Positions 1 to 9,149 of a stretch of DNA of 64,000 bases are shown here, in pieces; the stretch's first letter is position 1; the number at the start of each line of letters is the position of its first letter. The stretch covers positions 4,918,501 to 4,982,500 of the forward strand of contig NZ_JAPJZK010000001.1 in the NCBI RefSeq assembly GCF_026309355.1, given 5' to 3'. A program made the translations under genes and the position numbers. The stretch comes from Spartinivicinus marinus. GTDB lineage: Bacteria; Pseudomonadota; Gammaproteobacteria; Pseudomonadales; Zooshikellaceae. Below the pieces are notes generated by a model that was not told where the DNA came from, did not search any database, and saw nothing but the letters and a program-made list of their open reading frames with translations.

Positions 1-1026
1 CACTAATGCGCGTTTACGCTGCCTAGTCATTAAATCTTCGGCAGCGGCAATATAGTCGGTTGGTTGTACATCGGGATATAAATCATAAAAATTATTAAGT
101 AGCATATTAATGTTGCCAGTACCTTTAATCCCTGGTACCCAGCGGTTATTCTGGCCAAAGCTCATCATACCTACCACATCCCCTTGTTTAAGTGCTACTA
201 AAGCAAGTAATAACAGGGAGTTTAACGCATGATCAAAGTGGGTCAGTTGGCCATCCTGAATGCGCATTCGCTTACCACTATCCAGCAATATCAATATTTG
301 TTGGTCACGCTCATCCTGGTACTCTTTTGATATAAGCGACATCCGTCGTGCAGTAGCTTTCCAATCGACTTGGCGTAATGGATCTCCAGGTCGATATTCC
401 CTCAGCTGATGAAAGTCCATACCTTCTCCACGGCGCTGCTGTTTACGAATACCCAACTGAGAAGTGTGGTGGCTGTTAGCCAGCAGGTTATAGCCTGTCA
501 CTGTGGCAAAGTTTGGATACACTTTAACTTCTGTAGTAACAGGGTAAATAAACTGCATAGCCCATAATCCTAGCTGCGAACGAACTCTAACTTCTACCTG
601 GGTAAACAGGGCTGGCCCTCGTTGATGAGGTGTAACTTCATAGTGGCCTATGGAAAATTTACCTGGCTGTAATTCAAGTGCTAGTGGTAACCCTTTAACG
701 TTAAATTGATTAGGTGCATGATCATAGAGTTCGATCTGTTGACGCAGCGGTAGCTGGTGATGCACCTGGACTGCTACTTGGACTGAATTAGAAAGGGCTA
801 AATTATGAGGCAGTTGTCGGGTAATTGTTAGCGATGGCGCCTGTGTAGATAATATTAAATCAGCTAAAGCTAACAGGCCAATGATTAATAACCCAGCCAG
901 TAATAGCTGAGCAAGCCAAGGTAAAACATTAGGCCACAACTGTTGGATAAAGGCCTGGACCAGGCCTAGGCCAGTGAATAGGACGAGTATATACAGTAAT
1001 GGCTGGCTAGGCTTAAACTGTCTCAT
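1..1026 (-). CDS. DUF58 domain-containing protein (partial, 3' end off the window)
   Basis: The reading frame begins with ATG at 1026 and stays open to the left edge, about 342 codons, so the C-terminus is missing. The N-terminus has two closely spaced hydrophobic segments within the first 60 residues. Around residue 200 the hallmark DUF58 stretch YRPGDPLRQVDWKATAR is readable, followed by a vWA-like strand ILLDSGKRM. DUF58 proteins are usually encoded beside MoxR ATPases and are thought to be their membrane-linked, vWA-type partners. The start overlaps the stop of the MoxR gene as ATGA, so the two are probably translationally coupled. The family is certain; the cellular role is not. Confidence 0.9.
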   Translation of the reverse strand, partial: MRQFKPSQPLLYILVLFTGLGLVQAFIQQLWPNVLPWLAQLLLAGLLIIGLLALADLILSTQAPSLTITRQLPHNLALSNSVQVAVQVHHQLPLRQQIELYDHAPNQFNVKGLPLALELQPGKFSIGHYEVTPHQRGPALFTQVEVRVRSQLGLWAMQFIYPVTTEVKVYPNFATVTGYNLLANSHHTSQLGIRKQQRRGEGMDFHQLREYRPGDPLRQVDWKATARRMSLISKEYQDERDQQILILLDSGKRMRIQDGQLTHFDHALNSLLLLALVALKQGDVVGMMSFGQNNRWVPGIKGTGNINMLLNNFYDLYPDVQPTDYIAAAEDLMTRQRKRALV

Positions 1027-2000
1027 TGTCGCGGTGCATCCACTTGCACAAGTAACTCTTGCAGCGCTTGGTCAGCGGTCACCCCTTCTAGCTCACGGTC
1101 GGCGCTTAGTAATACTCTATGACGAAGAATAGGTAGAGCCAGAGTTTTGATGTCATCTGGAGTAATAAAATATCTCCCACTTAATAATGCATTGGCTTTT
1201 GCTGCCTGAACAATAAATAAACTGGCCCTTGGTCCAGCCCCTCTTGCAATACCCGGCCAGTCACGGGTAGTACGAACGATACGTACCGCATAATCCAATA
1301 CACTGGTATCTGTAGTGACTTGGTTAGTCATTTGTTGCAAATTAATCACTGCTTGTGCTGATAAGATAGGTTTGACTTGTGCCAGATAGTCTTCTTTAGA
1401 AGGAGCTGATAACTGAGTCACCATTGCTAACTCTTGGTCTGCGGCAGGATAATTAATAAATACCTTCATCATAAACCGATCAAGTTCAGCTTCTGGTAAT
1501 GGATAAGTCCCTTCTTGTTCAATAGGGTTTTGAGTTGCTAACACCATAAAAGGTGCTGATACTGCAAATGAGTCTCCTTCAATGGTAACTTGTTTTTCTT
1601 GCATGACTTCCAATAAAGCTGCTTGAGTTTTCGCTGGAGCACGGTTGATTTCATCTGCTAATAATAAATTGGTAAATACGGGGCCTTTACGAATTTCAAA
1701 TTCTCTGGATTGCATATTAAACAGTGCATGGCCAGTAATATCAGTGGGCATTAAATCAGGCGTGAATTGAATCCGACTAAAATGGCCATTAAATGTTTTG
1801 GCTAGTGAGCGGACTAATAATGTTTTTCCTAAACCTGGGACCCCTTCAATTAAAATATGACCACCTGCTAGCAGCCCAATTAATACTTGATTAATAACCT
1901 CCGGCTGGCCAATAACCACCTTATTCAATTGTTGTTGAATTTGTTGGGTTAGCTCATAGGCTTTGGTTTGTTCCAGTGTGGCGTTAGGTGTTTGTGTCAT
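1023..2000 (-). CDS. MoxR-family AAA+ ATPase
   Basis: A 325-residue cytoplasmic ATPase of the MoxR family, of normal length. Walker A is GVPGLGKT near residue 56 and Walker B is LLLADEINRAP near residue 113, followed by the sensor-1 region (ATQNPIEQEGTYPLPEAELD) typical of MoxR. The family is known for chaperone-like assembly or activation of partner proteins, often vWA-domain proteins and metalloenzymes. Here the gene lies between DUF4350 and DUF58 genes and overlaps both by 4 bases, so it belongs to the six-gene unit and probably acts on the DUF58 protein. The specific target is unknown. Confidence 0.93.
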   Translation of the reverse strand: MTQTPNATLEQTKAYELTQQIQQQLNKVVIGQPEVINQVLIGLLAGGHILIEGVPGLGKTLLVRSLAKTFNGHFSRIQFTPDLMPTDITGHALFNMQSREFEIRKGPVFTNLLLADEINRAPAKTQAALLEVMQEKQVTIEGDSFAVSAPFMVLATQNPIEQEGTYPLPEAELDRFMMKVFINYPAADQELAMVTQLSAPSKEDYLAQVKPILSAQAVINLQQMTNQVTTDTSVLDYAVRIVRTTRDWPGIARGAGPRASLFIVQAAKANALLSGRYFITPDDIKTLALPILRHRVLLSADRELEGVTADQALQELLVQVDAPRQ

Positions 2001-3211
2001 AAACCGTTCCTAATTTGTTGTAACCCTTTTAACAGTTGGGTAAATTCAACTTCTTTACGAGTGACTGGAGAAAATAAACTGTGCTCTATCAAGGCATAAG
2101 CTAAATGTGAGTCTTTTGCGATGCGTTTAATTTGCTCTGACTGACTCAGCTGCTTAAAGCCTGGGTGTTTTTCTGCCAATTGGAAGAGGATCGTTTTTCT
2201 TAAATTGTCCACTTGTTCTTCAATCTGTTGCTGTTGCCAGCATAGCCTACTGGCTGCTTCAATATGTTCAATAATCTGTCTTATTTCATAGGGTTGATAG
2301 TGTTTGATAGGGCCAAATCGAACGCCTTTATTCCATAGCCAAGCTACCAACCATAAAATACATCCAAGAATAAAATAAGGTGCCCACTGCCACAGTTTGG
2401 CAAATAACGAGTCACTATCTTGATTTTTAAATAGTGTTAAATTGCCTTTTGGGTCAATCAACTGAGTGAGTAAAAAGGCATTATCTTCACAGCTGATATA
2501 AGGGTTACGCCATAATTTAAGGCTACCCATGAAGCTGATTAAGCCATCTCCATGTTGAAATTGCACCATCCTCACAAAGTTATCAGTGGATTCAGTCGCA
2601 ACCCAGCCATAGGCATCATCCAGTGGGGCGCTTAACCGTTGGTCGTTAGAAAAATCAATCGTGAGTGGCTTGCTGCGACCTTTAATCTTTATTTCGCCTA
2701 ATAAGCTGTAACCACGACAGTTTTTTCTCGGTTTCTCTGTGCTTTGATCTAACCTCGCGGTTAAAGACTGTAGACGTTCTTCAAGATCTTCATCCACGGC
2801 CTCATCTTCAATAACAGTGACATTAAACTGGCTGAAAATGACGTCTTTTTTATCGGACAAGTTATGAATAAACGGGTTGTGTGCTTCCATAATTAAATGG
2901 CCACCCGCCTCAACCCATTTTAACAATCGCTCAGCTCGTTGTTTATCTAATGATCCATAAGCCTGAGAGAGAATAACAGTGCCATAACCTGAAACCTTAT
3001 CAATACCTGCTAACCCTTGTTTAACGGTTGCTGTTATATTCTGCTTTGCCAGAAACTGTTGTAGTGCTAAGTAGTGGTTCTGTTTGGCTGCTTTTGAATA
3101 ACCCAGGTCAATGTTGCGTTCTTGCCATTCAATACGGCTATATAGCCAGCCAGCTACTGCAACCAACAGTAATAAAATAATGGCCAGTATGATTTGGGTT
3201 GACCTAGCCAT
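1997..3211 (-). CDS. DUF4350 domain-containing membrane protein
   Basis: A 404-residue protein with an N-terminal membrane anchor (about residues 7-25), an extracytoplasmic domain of about 240 residues, a second membrane segment near 275-293 (YFILGCILWLVAWLWNKG) and a cytoplasmic tail rich in Q, E and K. The domain after the anchor (TVILSQAYGSLDKQRAERLL, then GGHLIMEAHN) resembles the DUF4350 / GATase-like fold often encoded in MoxR-DUF58 operons. It overlaps the upstream DUF4129 gene by 8 bases and the MoxR gene by 4. A structural or accessory role in the same envelope complex is an inference from gene order. Confidence 0.8.
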   Translation of the reverse strand: MARSTQIILAIILLLLVAVAGWLYSRIEWQERNIDLGYSKAAKQNHYLALQQFLAKQNITATVKQGLAGIDKVSGYGTVILSQAYGSLDKQRAERLLKWVEAGGHLIMEAHNPFIHNLSDKKDVIFSQFNVTVIEDEAVDEDLEERLQSLTARLDQSTEKPRKNCRGYSLLGEIKIKGRSKPLTIDFSNDQRLSAPLDDAYGWVATESTDNFVRMVQFQHGDGLISFMGSLKLWRNPYISCEDNAFLLTQLIDPKGNLTLFKNQDSDSLFAKLWQWAPYFILGCILWLVAWLWNKGVRFGPIKHYQPYEIRQIIEHIEAASRLCWQQQQIEEQVDNLRKTILFQLAEKHPGFKQLSQSEQIKRIAKDSHLAYALIEHSLFSPVTRKEVEFTQLLKGLQQIRNGL

Positions 3212-4697
3212 TAACTACTCCTGTATTGAGTTGTTGCCAACGTTGACACAATGCGTTAACCGTAGACTCAGTAGGAAGCTGATGGGCATACGCTAGTTGT
3301 AGCCATACGTTAGTAAGCTCTTGTAGATATCCGCTGAGTGTTGTATTTGCTAAAGGTCTAGTTTTATGAATGCAGTCTCCCTCGGTATCTCCTGTCGTGA
3401 TTGGTATTTGATAATCATTAATTAACTGGCTGAGTAAAGCACGATACAATAAACCAATTGCTTCTCGATGTTGCTGTTTTTGCCATAAATTCATGACTGA
3501 GGTAGGGATGTCGTTTGGAAGCGACTCAGCGCTTACATCTAAGCCAAACAAAGTAGAGGGTAGGCTATCAGGCTTCGTCTTTGTTTTATCTGTTGGTTTT
3601 GCAAAGGCTAATAGCCAATGGCGGTATCGGAATGTAACTAATAAGATAAGAGCAATGACTACACTCCATAACATTACCTCAAGAAAAGGAGCGATATTTA
3701 CTGCTAAATCAGCCAAAAAGCCTGACTCTTTATCCTCACCATCCTCTAATTCCATATCATCAAATAACCAATTCCAGTCGATATTTAATTTAGGAAACTT
3801 GGTTTTTTCAAATTGATGAAAGTCCTCTCCATTTAATACTTCTTCAATGGTTGTTTTTGCTGCTTCTGGCGTTTGAAACGTTTCTGCATAGACAGCTTGA
3901 GTTGGATTTAAGCTGCTGAATATCAAACCTGAAATGAATATCAAGGAAGCAGCTTTGTTAAGAGAGGTTGCTGACCGTTTAAAACGGGCGGCCATTTGGC
4001 GGAAAATTAGCTCAATATCCCAAGCTTCTAGTATGATACGGCGGTTGAGGTAAAGAAAAAAACCACTGGCCACATAAAAAGGAGCTACCAGCAGCATACT
4101 AAAATAATACAGCACACTACCAAGCCAGGTCATTTCAAGTAAACCAATGACTTCATCAAATTCACTGACGTTTGGTAGTATATAAATCACTATCATAAAG
4201 GCACTTAAAGAAATCAGTGACTCTAGATGTACTCCAAGAATCGTAAGCCAGAAGGCAGGTGAGGTGTGACCACGATGTAAAATAGACAAACGCGATTGAT
4301 ATTGTTTACCTTTTAATCCTTCCAGCTGAATAACAGGTAAGTTAAACGAGCGAGAAGGTGACAGCCGTCGCCAGGTAATGGCTGCAAATGCCTGGCGCCA
4401 AACAATGGCTTTAAATCCTGTTAATGTCTGACGAGTTGTTGGTGTGGATTGAAAGACTGCCTGGCTAAGTACGACCAGAATAACCCTTTCCCAAAGTGGT
4501 TTCAGCCACCAGATAAGCAAACTGTTAATACCAGTATTTGGCCAGATTGCTTCAAGTAACAAGTAAATAGGCAGAGTGATCAAGAAGCATAGCTTGACTA
4601 GCCGCCAATACAGTTGCCGTGTAAATTGAAGCCCTAAATCAGCTGCTTCCCACGACTGGCGTGGGCGAGCAGTAAAAGCAATGCGTTCAAGTTGCAT
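3204..4697 (-). CDS. DUF4129-type multi-spanning membrane protein
   Basis: A 497-residue protein with several hydrophobic segments (about residues 33-60, 150-178, 190-215, 245-262 and 340-358) and a soluble C-terminal part of about 120 residues. The tail, with WQKQQHREAIGLLYRALLSQL and a Cys-His-Lys turn, has the look of DUF4129, which sits in MoxR/DUF58/SpoIIM gene groups. The start at 4697 follows a strong GGAGGGAAAGG ribosome-binding site. It overlaps the SpoIIM-like gene by 11 bases and the DUF4350 gene by 8. The DUF4129 label rests on tail composition and context; no enzymatic motif is visible. Confidence 0.7.
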   Translation of the reverse strand: MQLERIAFTARPRQSWEAADLGLQFTRQLYWRLVKLCFLITLPIYLLLEAIWPNTGINSLLIWWLKPLWERVILVVLSQAVFQSTPTTRQTLTGFKAIVWRQAFAAITWRRLSPSRSFNLPVIQLEGLKGKQYQSRLSILHRGHTSPAFWLTILGVHLESLISLSAFMIVIYILPNVSEFDEVIGLLEMTWLGSVLYYFSMLLVAPFYVASGFFLYLNRRIILEAWDIELIFRQMAARFKRSATSLNKAASLIFISGLIFSSLNPTQAVYAETFQTPEAAKTTIEEVLNGEDFHQFEKTKFPKLNIDWNWLFDDMELEDGEDKESGFLADLAVNIAPFLEVMLWSVVIALILLVTFRYRHWLLAFAKPTDKTKTKPDSLPSTLFGLDVSAESLPNDIPTSVMNLWQKQQHREAIGLLYRALLSQLINDYQIPITTGDTEGDCIHKTRPLANTTLSGYLQELTNVWLQLAYAHQLPTESTVNALCQRWQQLNTGVVNG

Positions 4698-5649
4698 AAC
4701 CTTTCCCTCCTTGGGTCAGGTAGCCAGCAACCACTAACCAAAATAACCCACCGACAATGTATTTAATGGTGGGTGTTAATAGCGTTGAAGAAGACCAAAA
4801 TGCTTCAACAAAGGCTGCAATAACCAGCAAAAAAGCAGCACCTAAGAGTAACTGGACGGCGACTTTGGTACTTTGTTTTAACGCATCTAGGCGAGACAGG
4901 TTACCGGGTGCTAATAGGCTGTAGCCCATTTTTATGCCTGCTGCTCCAGCAATGGTGATAGCGGTTAGCTCAAAAGCACCATGGCCTACCACAAAAGGAA
5001 AGAATGTGCTTTGGTAGCCCACATTGACGATATGGCTGGCAAAGGCTCCAAAGAAAACCCCATTAAAAAGCAGAAAAAATAGGCTACCGATGGTAAATAA
5101 AATCCCACCTGCAAACGTTTTAAAGGCAATACCTACATTATTCCAGATATAAAAACCAAACATAAAGATATCAGTATCTGACTGTCTTTCTCGGCCTAAA
5201 TGGCGCAGGGCAGGGTCATACATACTTTCATATTCAGTCACCTGGTGTGGGTTCATGATGGTATAAACAATATTAGGATCCCACTGAATCGCTAAAAAAA
5301 TAACCAAGCCAGGTAGATAAAAGAGTGCGGTTGCTAACCAGAAAAAGCGCCAGTTTTCACGTAATAAAGCTGGAAACTTGAGCACAATAAACTGAATGCT
5401 GTTATAAAGGAATTGTGTTCTGCGATTATACAACTGTTGATGACCACGTAATACCATACTTTCCAGTTGAGCTTGTAGCTGGGGACTGTAGGTTCGGGCT
5501 TTGGCTAATGCCAGATAATGGCAAATACGTCGATAGTGACTGGCAAACTGGACTACAGAAGGTGACTGGCGTTTTTCCAGCTGCTCAAGTAATGCTTCAA
5601 ATGCTTGCCAATCATGCTGATATCGGTTTTCAAACGTTTCTTGCTTCAT
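4687..5649 (-). CDS. Stage II sporulation protein M (SpoIIM) family membrane protein
   Basis: A 320-residue integral membrane protein: a charged N-terminal helical region of about 100 residues, then five or six hydrophobic segments. The signature is IWNNVGIAFKTFAGGI followed by a glycine- and phenylalanine-rich segment and VVGHGAFELTAITIAGAAG, the conserved core of the SpoIIM/DUF95 family in non-sporulating bacteria. It overlaps the RDD gene upstream (ATGA at 5646-5649) and the DUF4129 gene downstream. The family is clear; outside sporulation its function is not established, and here it is presumably part of the same membrane assembly as the MoxR partners. Confidence 0.88.
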   Translation of the reverse strand: MKQETFENRYQHDWQAFEALLEQLEKRQSPSVVQFASHYRRICHYLALAKARTYSPQLQAQLESMVLRGHQQLYNRRTQFLYNSIQFIVLKFPALLRENWRFFWLATALFYLPGLVIFLAIQWDPNIVYTIMNPHQVTEYESMYDPALRHLGRERQSDTDIFMFGFYIWNNVGIAFKTFAGGILFTIGSLFFLLFNGVFFGAFASHIVNVGYQSTFFPFVVGHGAFELTAITIAGAAGIKMGYSLLAPGNLSRLDALKQSTKVAVQLLLGAAFLLVIAAFVEAFWSSSTLLTPTIKYIVGGLFWLVVAGYLTQGGKGYAT

Positions 5650-6332
5650 TGACGCCCAAGGATTCCATTGGCAACTCTTAGTAGGGTATTAACAGCTGCT
5701 TGATCCCTATCTTGAGTGATAGGAGTCAGCAAGTTGGCTAGCTCTTGTTGGCGAGCTTCGGACAAGGTATTACAGCGCTCAGAAAACTGGATAATTGCTT
5801 GTTGCTGTTGCCAGTTTAATGGTGCAGGAAAAGGTTGACTACCTTCAATTCGGCTTTCTGCAAACTGTGGGGAGGGACTGTCGTATACCACGAGTGTGCC
5901 CGCAGCTAGATCACCTAAGCGCTGAAACCGACGATTACTCATCATACAAAGCACGCCTAATATATAAAAAGAAGGCAAAAAGTCAGCAACTCGTAGTAAA
6001 TTACGAACAACTGAACTAGAAAAGCAGATAGGAGTGCCATCGTCATGAATCACTCGTAAATTAAAAGATTTTTTACCTGGGGTAACGCCATGACGAAAGA
6101 TGTCAAAAAAAACGGGATAAAACCATTCAAACAAAAACATTGCAATCAAGCCAATACCACTACCAATGTCACCAAAAAATTGTAAAACCAAAAACACTGC
6201 AAATACGATGGCATAGCGAATAATAGCATCGATTAAAAATGCCAGAATTCTTACCCCTGGCCCTGCTGGGGTAAGTGGTAAAGAAATACCCTCAGGAGTT
6301 TCTATGACTATTTGTGAATCCAGCCGTTGCAT
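5646..6332 (-). CDS. RDD-family membrane protein, first gene of the MoxR operon
   Basis: A 228-residue protein beginning at an ATG with AGGTAGA upstream. The RDD domain covers about residues 20-150: GVRILAFLIDAIIRY in the first helix, GVTPGKKSFNLRVIHDDG in the loop, and RRFQRLGDLAAGTLVV after the last helix. A soluble tail of about 75 residues ends in a helical Q- and R-rich segment. RDD proteins are small membrane proteins of poorly known function, some linked to ion transport. It is the promoter-proximal gene of six overlapping genes, so any promoter should lie in 6333-6500. Confidence 0.88.
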   Translation of the reverse strand: MQRLDSQIVIETPEGISLPLTPAGPGVRILAFLIDAIIRYAIVFAVFLVLQFFGDIGSGIGLIAMFLFEWFYPVFFDIFRHGVTPGKKSFNLRVIHDDGTPICFSSSVVRNLLRVADFLPSFYILGVLCMMSNRRFQRLGDLAAGTLVVYDSPSPQFAESRIEGSQPFPAPLNWQQQQAIIQFSERCNTLSEARQQELANLLTPITQDRDQAAVNTLLRVANGILGRQ

Positions 6333-6772
6333 GATCTACCTGAATTTTATAAAGATAAACTCGCTAATTGTAACACAATCGTCTTATAGGCGTTAATATT
6401 CTGTGATTGCAGCTGATGTAGGGCTAAGTCAGTACAACACATGCAGAGTAGCATCACATTCACTTACTTTAGATGAGCTTTAAGGGTACCTCTAATAATT
6501 GTTTATGGCCTCTGCACAAACTGACGGGGTCTTGCGCAAGGCGGCTTGCGATGTGTAAGGTTAGTTGTCTTGCGACAGCTGTGAGTGTAATGAAGATAAC
6601 GCTGGCTTAGTATTACAAGCCGCATGGATATTAACGACTCAGTCTATTTGCCGTATAGTTTGATCAAACTGGCTATACTATATACAACGTCAGTAATATG
6701 TAATTCGCTAACAGTACAGGTCTGCCATCAGATAGCAGGGCAAGGTAATCTGATTAAATATTGGGGATAACA
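6333..6772. other. Divergent intergenic region between the RDD operon and the BPSS1780-like gene
   Basis: 440 bases without a convincing gene. It must hold two divergent promoters. Visible elements: three CTTGCG repeats at 6531, 6545 and 6569, the first being the palindrome CTTGCGCAAG; a 14-base perfect palindrome AGTTTGATCAAACT at 6657-6670, about 100 bases before the downstream start, suited to a dimeric regulator; and TTAAGGGTACCTCTAATAATT at 6480-6500, which resembles the arm of the palindrome at 13885. None has a known binding protein. Confidence 0.4.
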
Positions 6773-7534
6773 ATGACTGATACAAACCCTTACAAAAGCC
6801 CTGAGGCTGATGTAATTGGTGACCACTCAGCCGATTTGCACTTGCATGAACCGACTAAACAAAGCGCAGGCTCAGGTGTCAGCTGGATTAGCGATGCTTT
6901 TAAGCTGTTTGGTAGTAAGCCTGGTTTATGGATTTTGGCAACTATTGTTTACTGGGTCATTGTCATTATTTTGGCAGTTATCCCTTTTGTTAACTTAGTG
7001 TCTGGTTTCGTGGCGCCAATCTTTACTGCAGGCTTTATTTATGCCAGTTATAAACTGGATACTGGGCAAGGGATGGAAATAGTCGATATTTTTGAAGGGT
7101 TTCAGCGCAATCTGGGTCAGCTGGTGTTAGTCGCAGTGTTAAGTATTGTATTGTCAGTGATAGTTTTTGCTGTGCTCTTTTTGATAGCGTTAGCCTTTGG
7201 TTTTAATATGATGAGCCCAAGTGGGTACTCGGATTTTAGCATGGCTGTTGCGCTTATCTTTGGGTTGTTATTTTTGGCTCTATTGTTACCCATTGTTATG
7301 ATGGTTTGGTTCGCTCCTGCCTTAGTTATTTTGAATGATTTCAATGCATGGCCTGCTATGGTTATGAGCTTTCAAGGTTGTTTACGCAATATTTTGCCAT
7401 TTATTATTTATGGCGTTTTAATGCTCGTAATGGCTATCATTGCTGCAATACCATTGGGACTAGGCTATTTAGTACTGATGCCAGTGATGTACGCTTCTAT
7501 TTATACATCATATAAATCTATATATATTAAATAA
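6773..7534 (+). CDS. BPSS1780-like small membrane protein
   Basis: A 253-residue membrane protein. The ATG at 6773, preceded by GGGGATAACA, is preferred to a TTG four codons earlier because the protein then begins MTDTNPYKSPEAD, the usual start of this family. After a soluble segment of about 35 residues come five or six hydrophobic helices, with a conserved-looking WISDAFKLFGSKPGLWI at the entry to the first. This matches the BPSS1780 family of uncharacterised bacterial membrane proteins. It has no operon partner: the next gene is 330 bases away behind a repeat element. Confidence 0.78.
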   Translation: MTDTNPYKSPEADVIGDHSADLHLHEPTKQSAGSGVSWISDAFKLFGSKPGLWILATIVYWVIVIILAVIPFVNLVSGFVAPIFTAGFIYASYKLDTGQGMEIVDIFEGFQRNLGQLVLVAVLSIVLSVIVFAVLFLIALAFGFNMMSPSGYSDFSMAVALIFGLLFLALLLPIVMMVWFAPALVILNDFNAWPAMVMSFQGCLRNILPFIIYGVLMLVMAIIAAIPLGLGYLVLMPVMYASIYTSYKSIYIK

Positions 7535-7862
7535 CCATTGGTAATGAGAGCATAATTAATATAGCCCATATCTCTAAAGTATCATTGTTATCAAAAGCCT
7601 TATTGTTACTTGCTTTCCAACCATTTGCTGCTATTCCATGCTTGGATTGTTACTTCTTGATAATTGCACCTGCACAGTGATTACGACTTAATTATACTGT
7701 AACTAACTCATTGCAATTTTTAGCTAATATAGCCAAAGCGAATGGCTTTTAGGGGCGGCTGTCAAGCGATGAAGCCCCATGAGTTTATGTTTTTATAAAT
7801 GATTGGGGTGAAGAGCGACGACAACAAACCCTAAAAGTCATTTGGGAAGGGTATAAAACATT
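7535..7862. other. Intergenic region carrying an ERIC-like repeat
   Basis: 328 bases. The right part, 7728-7855, is a 128-base ERIC-like palindromic repeat (described separately) that reaches to within 7 bases of the next start codon. The left part (7535-7727) is AT-rich and shows no gene, no clear terminator and no strong promoter. Confidence 0.5.
7728..7855 (+). repeat. ERIC-like palindromic repeat, copy A (128 bp)
   Basis: This copy starts TATAGCCAAAGCGAATGG and ends TTTGGGAAGGGTATA, forming inverted ends. Its core reads CCCCATGAGTTTATG and, 15 bases on, GATTGGGGTGAAGAGCG. These correspond to the two classical ERIC primer regions as I remember them (CCCCAGGAGCTTACAT and GACTGGGGTGAGCG). 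A central stem TTTAT/ATAAA differs from the stems of copies B and C but still pairs. The right end supplies the GGGAAGGG that could act as the ribosome-binding site of the gene at 7863. Confidence 0.8.
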
Positions 7863-9062
7863 GTGATTTTTTTCTGTCAATCTAGCATAACTAAGCTGTG
7901 TTTATTGATAGGCTGGTTGTTGTTGCTAGGGTTAGGAAGTCATTGGGCGGTTGCTAAAGAGTCCGTCAAAATTGGCTTGTCGCTGGGCTTAACGGGGCGA
8001 TATGCGTTGATGGCTGATATGCAGCAGAAAGCCTATCGGCTTTGGCAAAGGCAAGTCAATAGTCGAGGAGGACTGCTAGGGCGGCAAGTCGATATTGTTA
8101 TAAAAAATGATCAAAGTCAGAAAGGTTTAGCCCCTGCGTTATATGAAGAGCTAATCACTAAAGATAAAGTTGACTTTATTTTTGGCCCTTATTCAAGTGC
8201 CATTACCTTAGCGGTATCAGGAGTAGCAGAGCGTTATGGTTATCCTATGCTGGCTGCTGGTGCGGCGTCTGATAAAATCTGGCAACAAGGCTTTAATAAT
8301 GTGTTTGGTATGTGGACACCCGCTAGCCGCTATACCCTAGGCTTCTTAAAAATGCTGCTAATAATGGAGGAAGATAAGTTAGCCATTGTAAGTCCTGATG
8401 ATAGTTTTTCAAAAAGTGTTGGATTAGGCGCCCGTGAATGGGCGACAAGACTAGGTTTAACTATCAAGTATTACCAAGTATTTGCAAAAGGTGCAGTTAA
8501 TTATCAAGAATTAGCAACAGTTGCCCGCCAGTCTGGAGCACAGATTCTTATGATGACAGGACATTTTGAAGAGTCAGTAGCGATGCGTCAGGCATTAACG
8601 GCAATTCATTGGCAGCCGAGAGGCTATTTGGCAACAGTTGGTCCAACACTGCCAAAATATTTAACTACACTAGGGCCTGTTGAGGTTGAAAATACCTTTG
8701 CGGTGTCAATTTGGGAGAAAATAAAAGACCAGGGTAGTATTAAAGGTGGAGCAAAAGAATTTGCTAAAAACTTCGAAGCTACTTATACCATATCTCCTTC
8801 TTACCATGCGGCTACTGCCTTTGCTGCGGGACAAATTTTAGAAGCAGCGGTTAAACGGGCTAACTCATTTAATCGAGATAAAGTGAGGGAAGCATTATTT
8901 ACACTAGATACATACAGTTTAATTGGGCGCTATGCTGTTGATCGAACCGGTGTTCAGGTAAAGCGGTTTCCTCTCACTATTCAATGGCAGCAAGGAAAAA
9001 AGGAAATAGTTTGGCCTGAGGCGCTGAGAACGAAACCGCCGGTTTTTACACCTATTAAATAA
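7863..9062 (+). CDS. Periplasmic binding protein, branched-chain amino-acid (LivJ/LivK) type
   Basis: A 399-residue protein starting at GTG, with a signal peptide ending near VAKES. The mature protein begins VKIGLSLGLTGRYALMAD, the usual first strand of type I periplasmic binding proteins of the Leu/Ile/Val family. It continues with NSRGGLLGRQVDIVIKNDQS and FIFGPYSSAITLAV, typical of lobe 1. No lipobox and no adjacent permease or ATPase genes are present. The next gene, 87 bases downstream on the same strand, is a membrane GGDEF-EAL enzyme. The protein may therefore be the sensing partner of that enzyme rather than a transport component (inference). The ligand is unknown. Confidence 0.85.
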   Translation: MIFFCQSSITKLCLLIGWLLLLGLGSHWAVAKESVKIGLSLGLTGRYALMADMQQKAYRLWQRQVNSRGGLLGRQVDIVIKNDQSQKGLAPALYEELITKDKVDFIFGPYSSAITLAVSGVAERYGYPMLAAGAASDKIWQQGFNNVFGMWTPASRYTLGFLKMLLIMEEDKLAIVSPDDSFSKSVGLGAREWATRLGLTIKYYQVFAKGAVNYQELATVARQSGAQILMMTGHFEESVAMRQALTAIHWQPRGYLATVGPTLPKYLTTLGPVEVENTFAVSIWEKIKDQGSIKGGAKEFAKNFEATYTISPSYHAATAFAAGQILEAAVKRANSFNRDKVREALFTLDTYSLIGRYAVDRTGVQVKRFPLTIQWQQGKKEIVWPEALRTKPPVFTPIK

Positions 9063-9149
9063 AGTAGTTAATGGAAGCAGCCAGTGATAATTAGTAAATT
9101 ATGGAAAAAGTATAGCCAATGCGAGTGGTAGGATAGGAAGGTATGAGTA

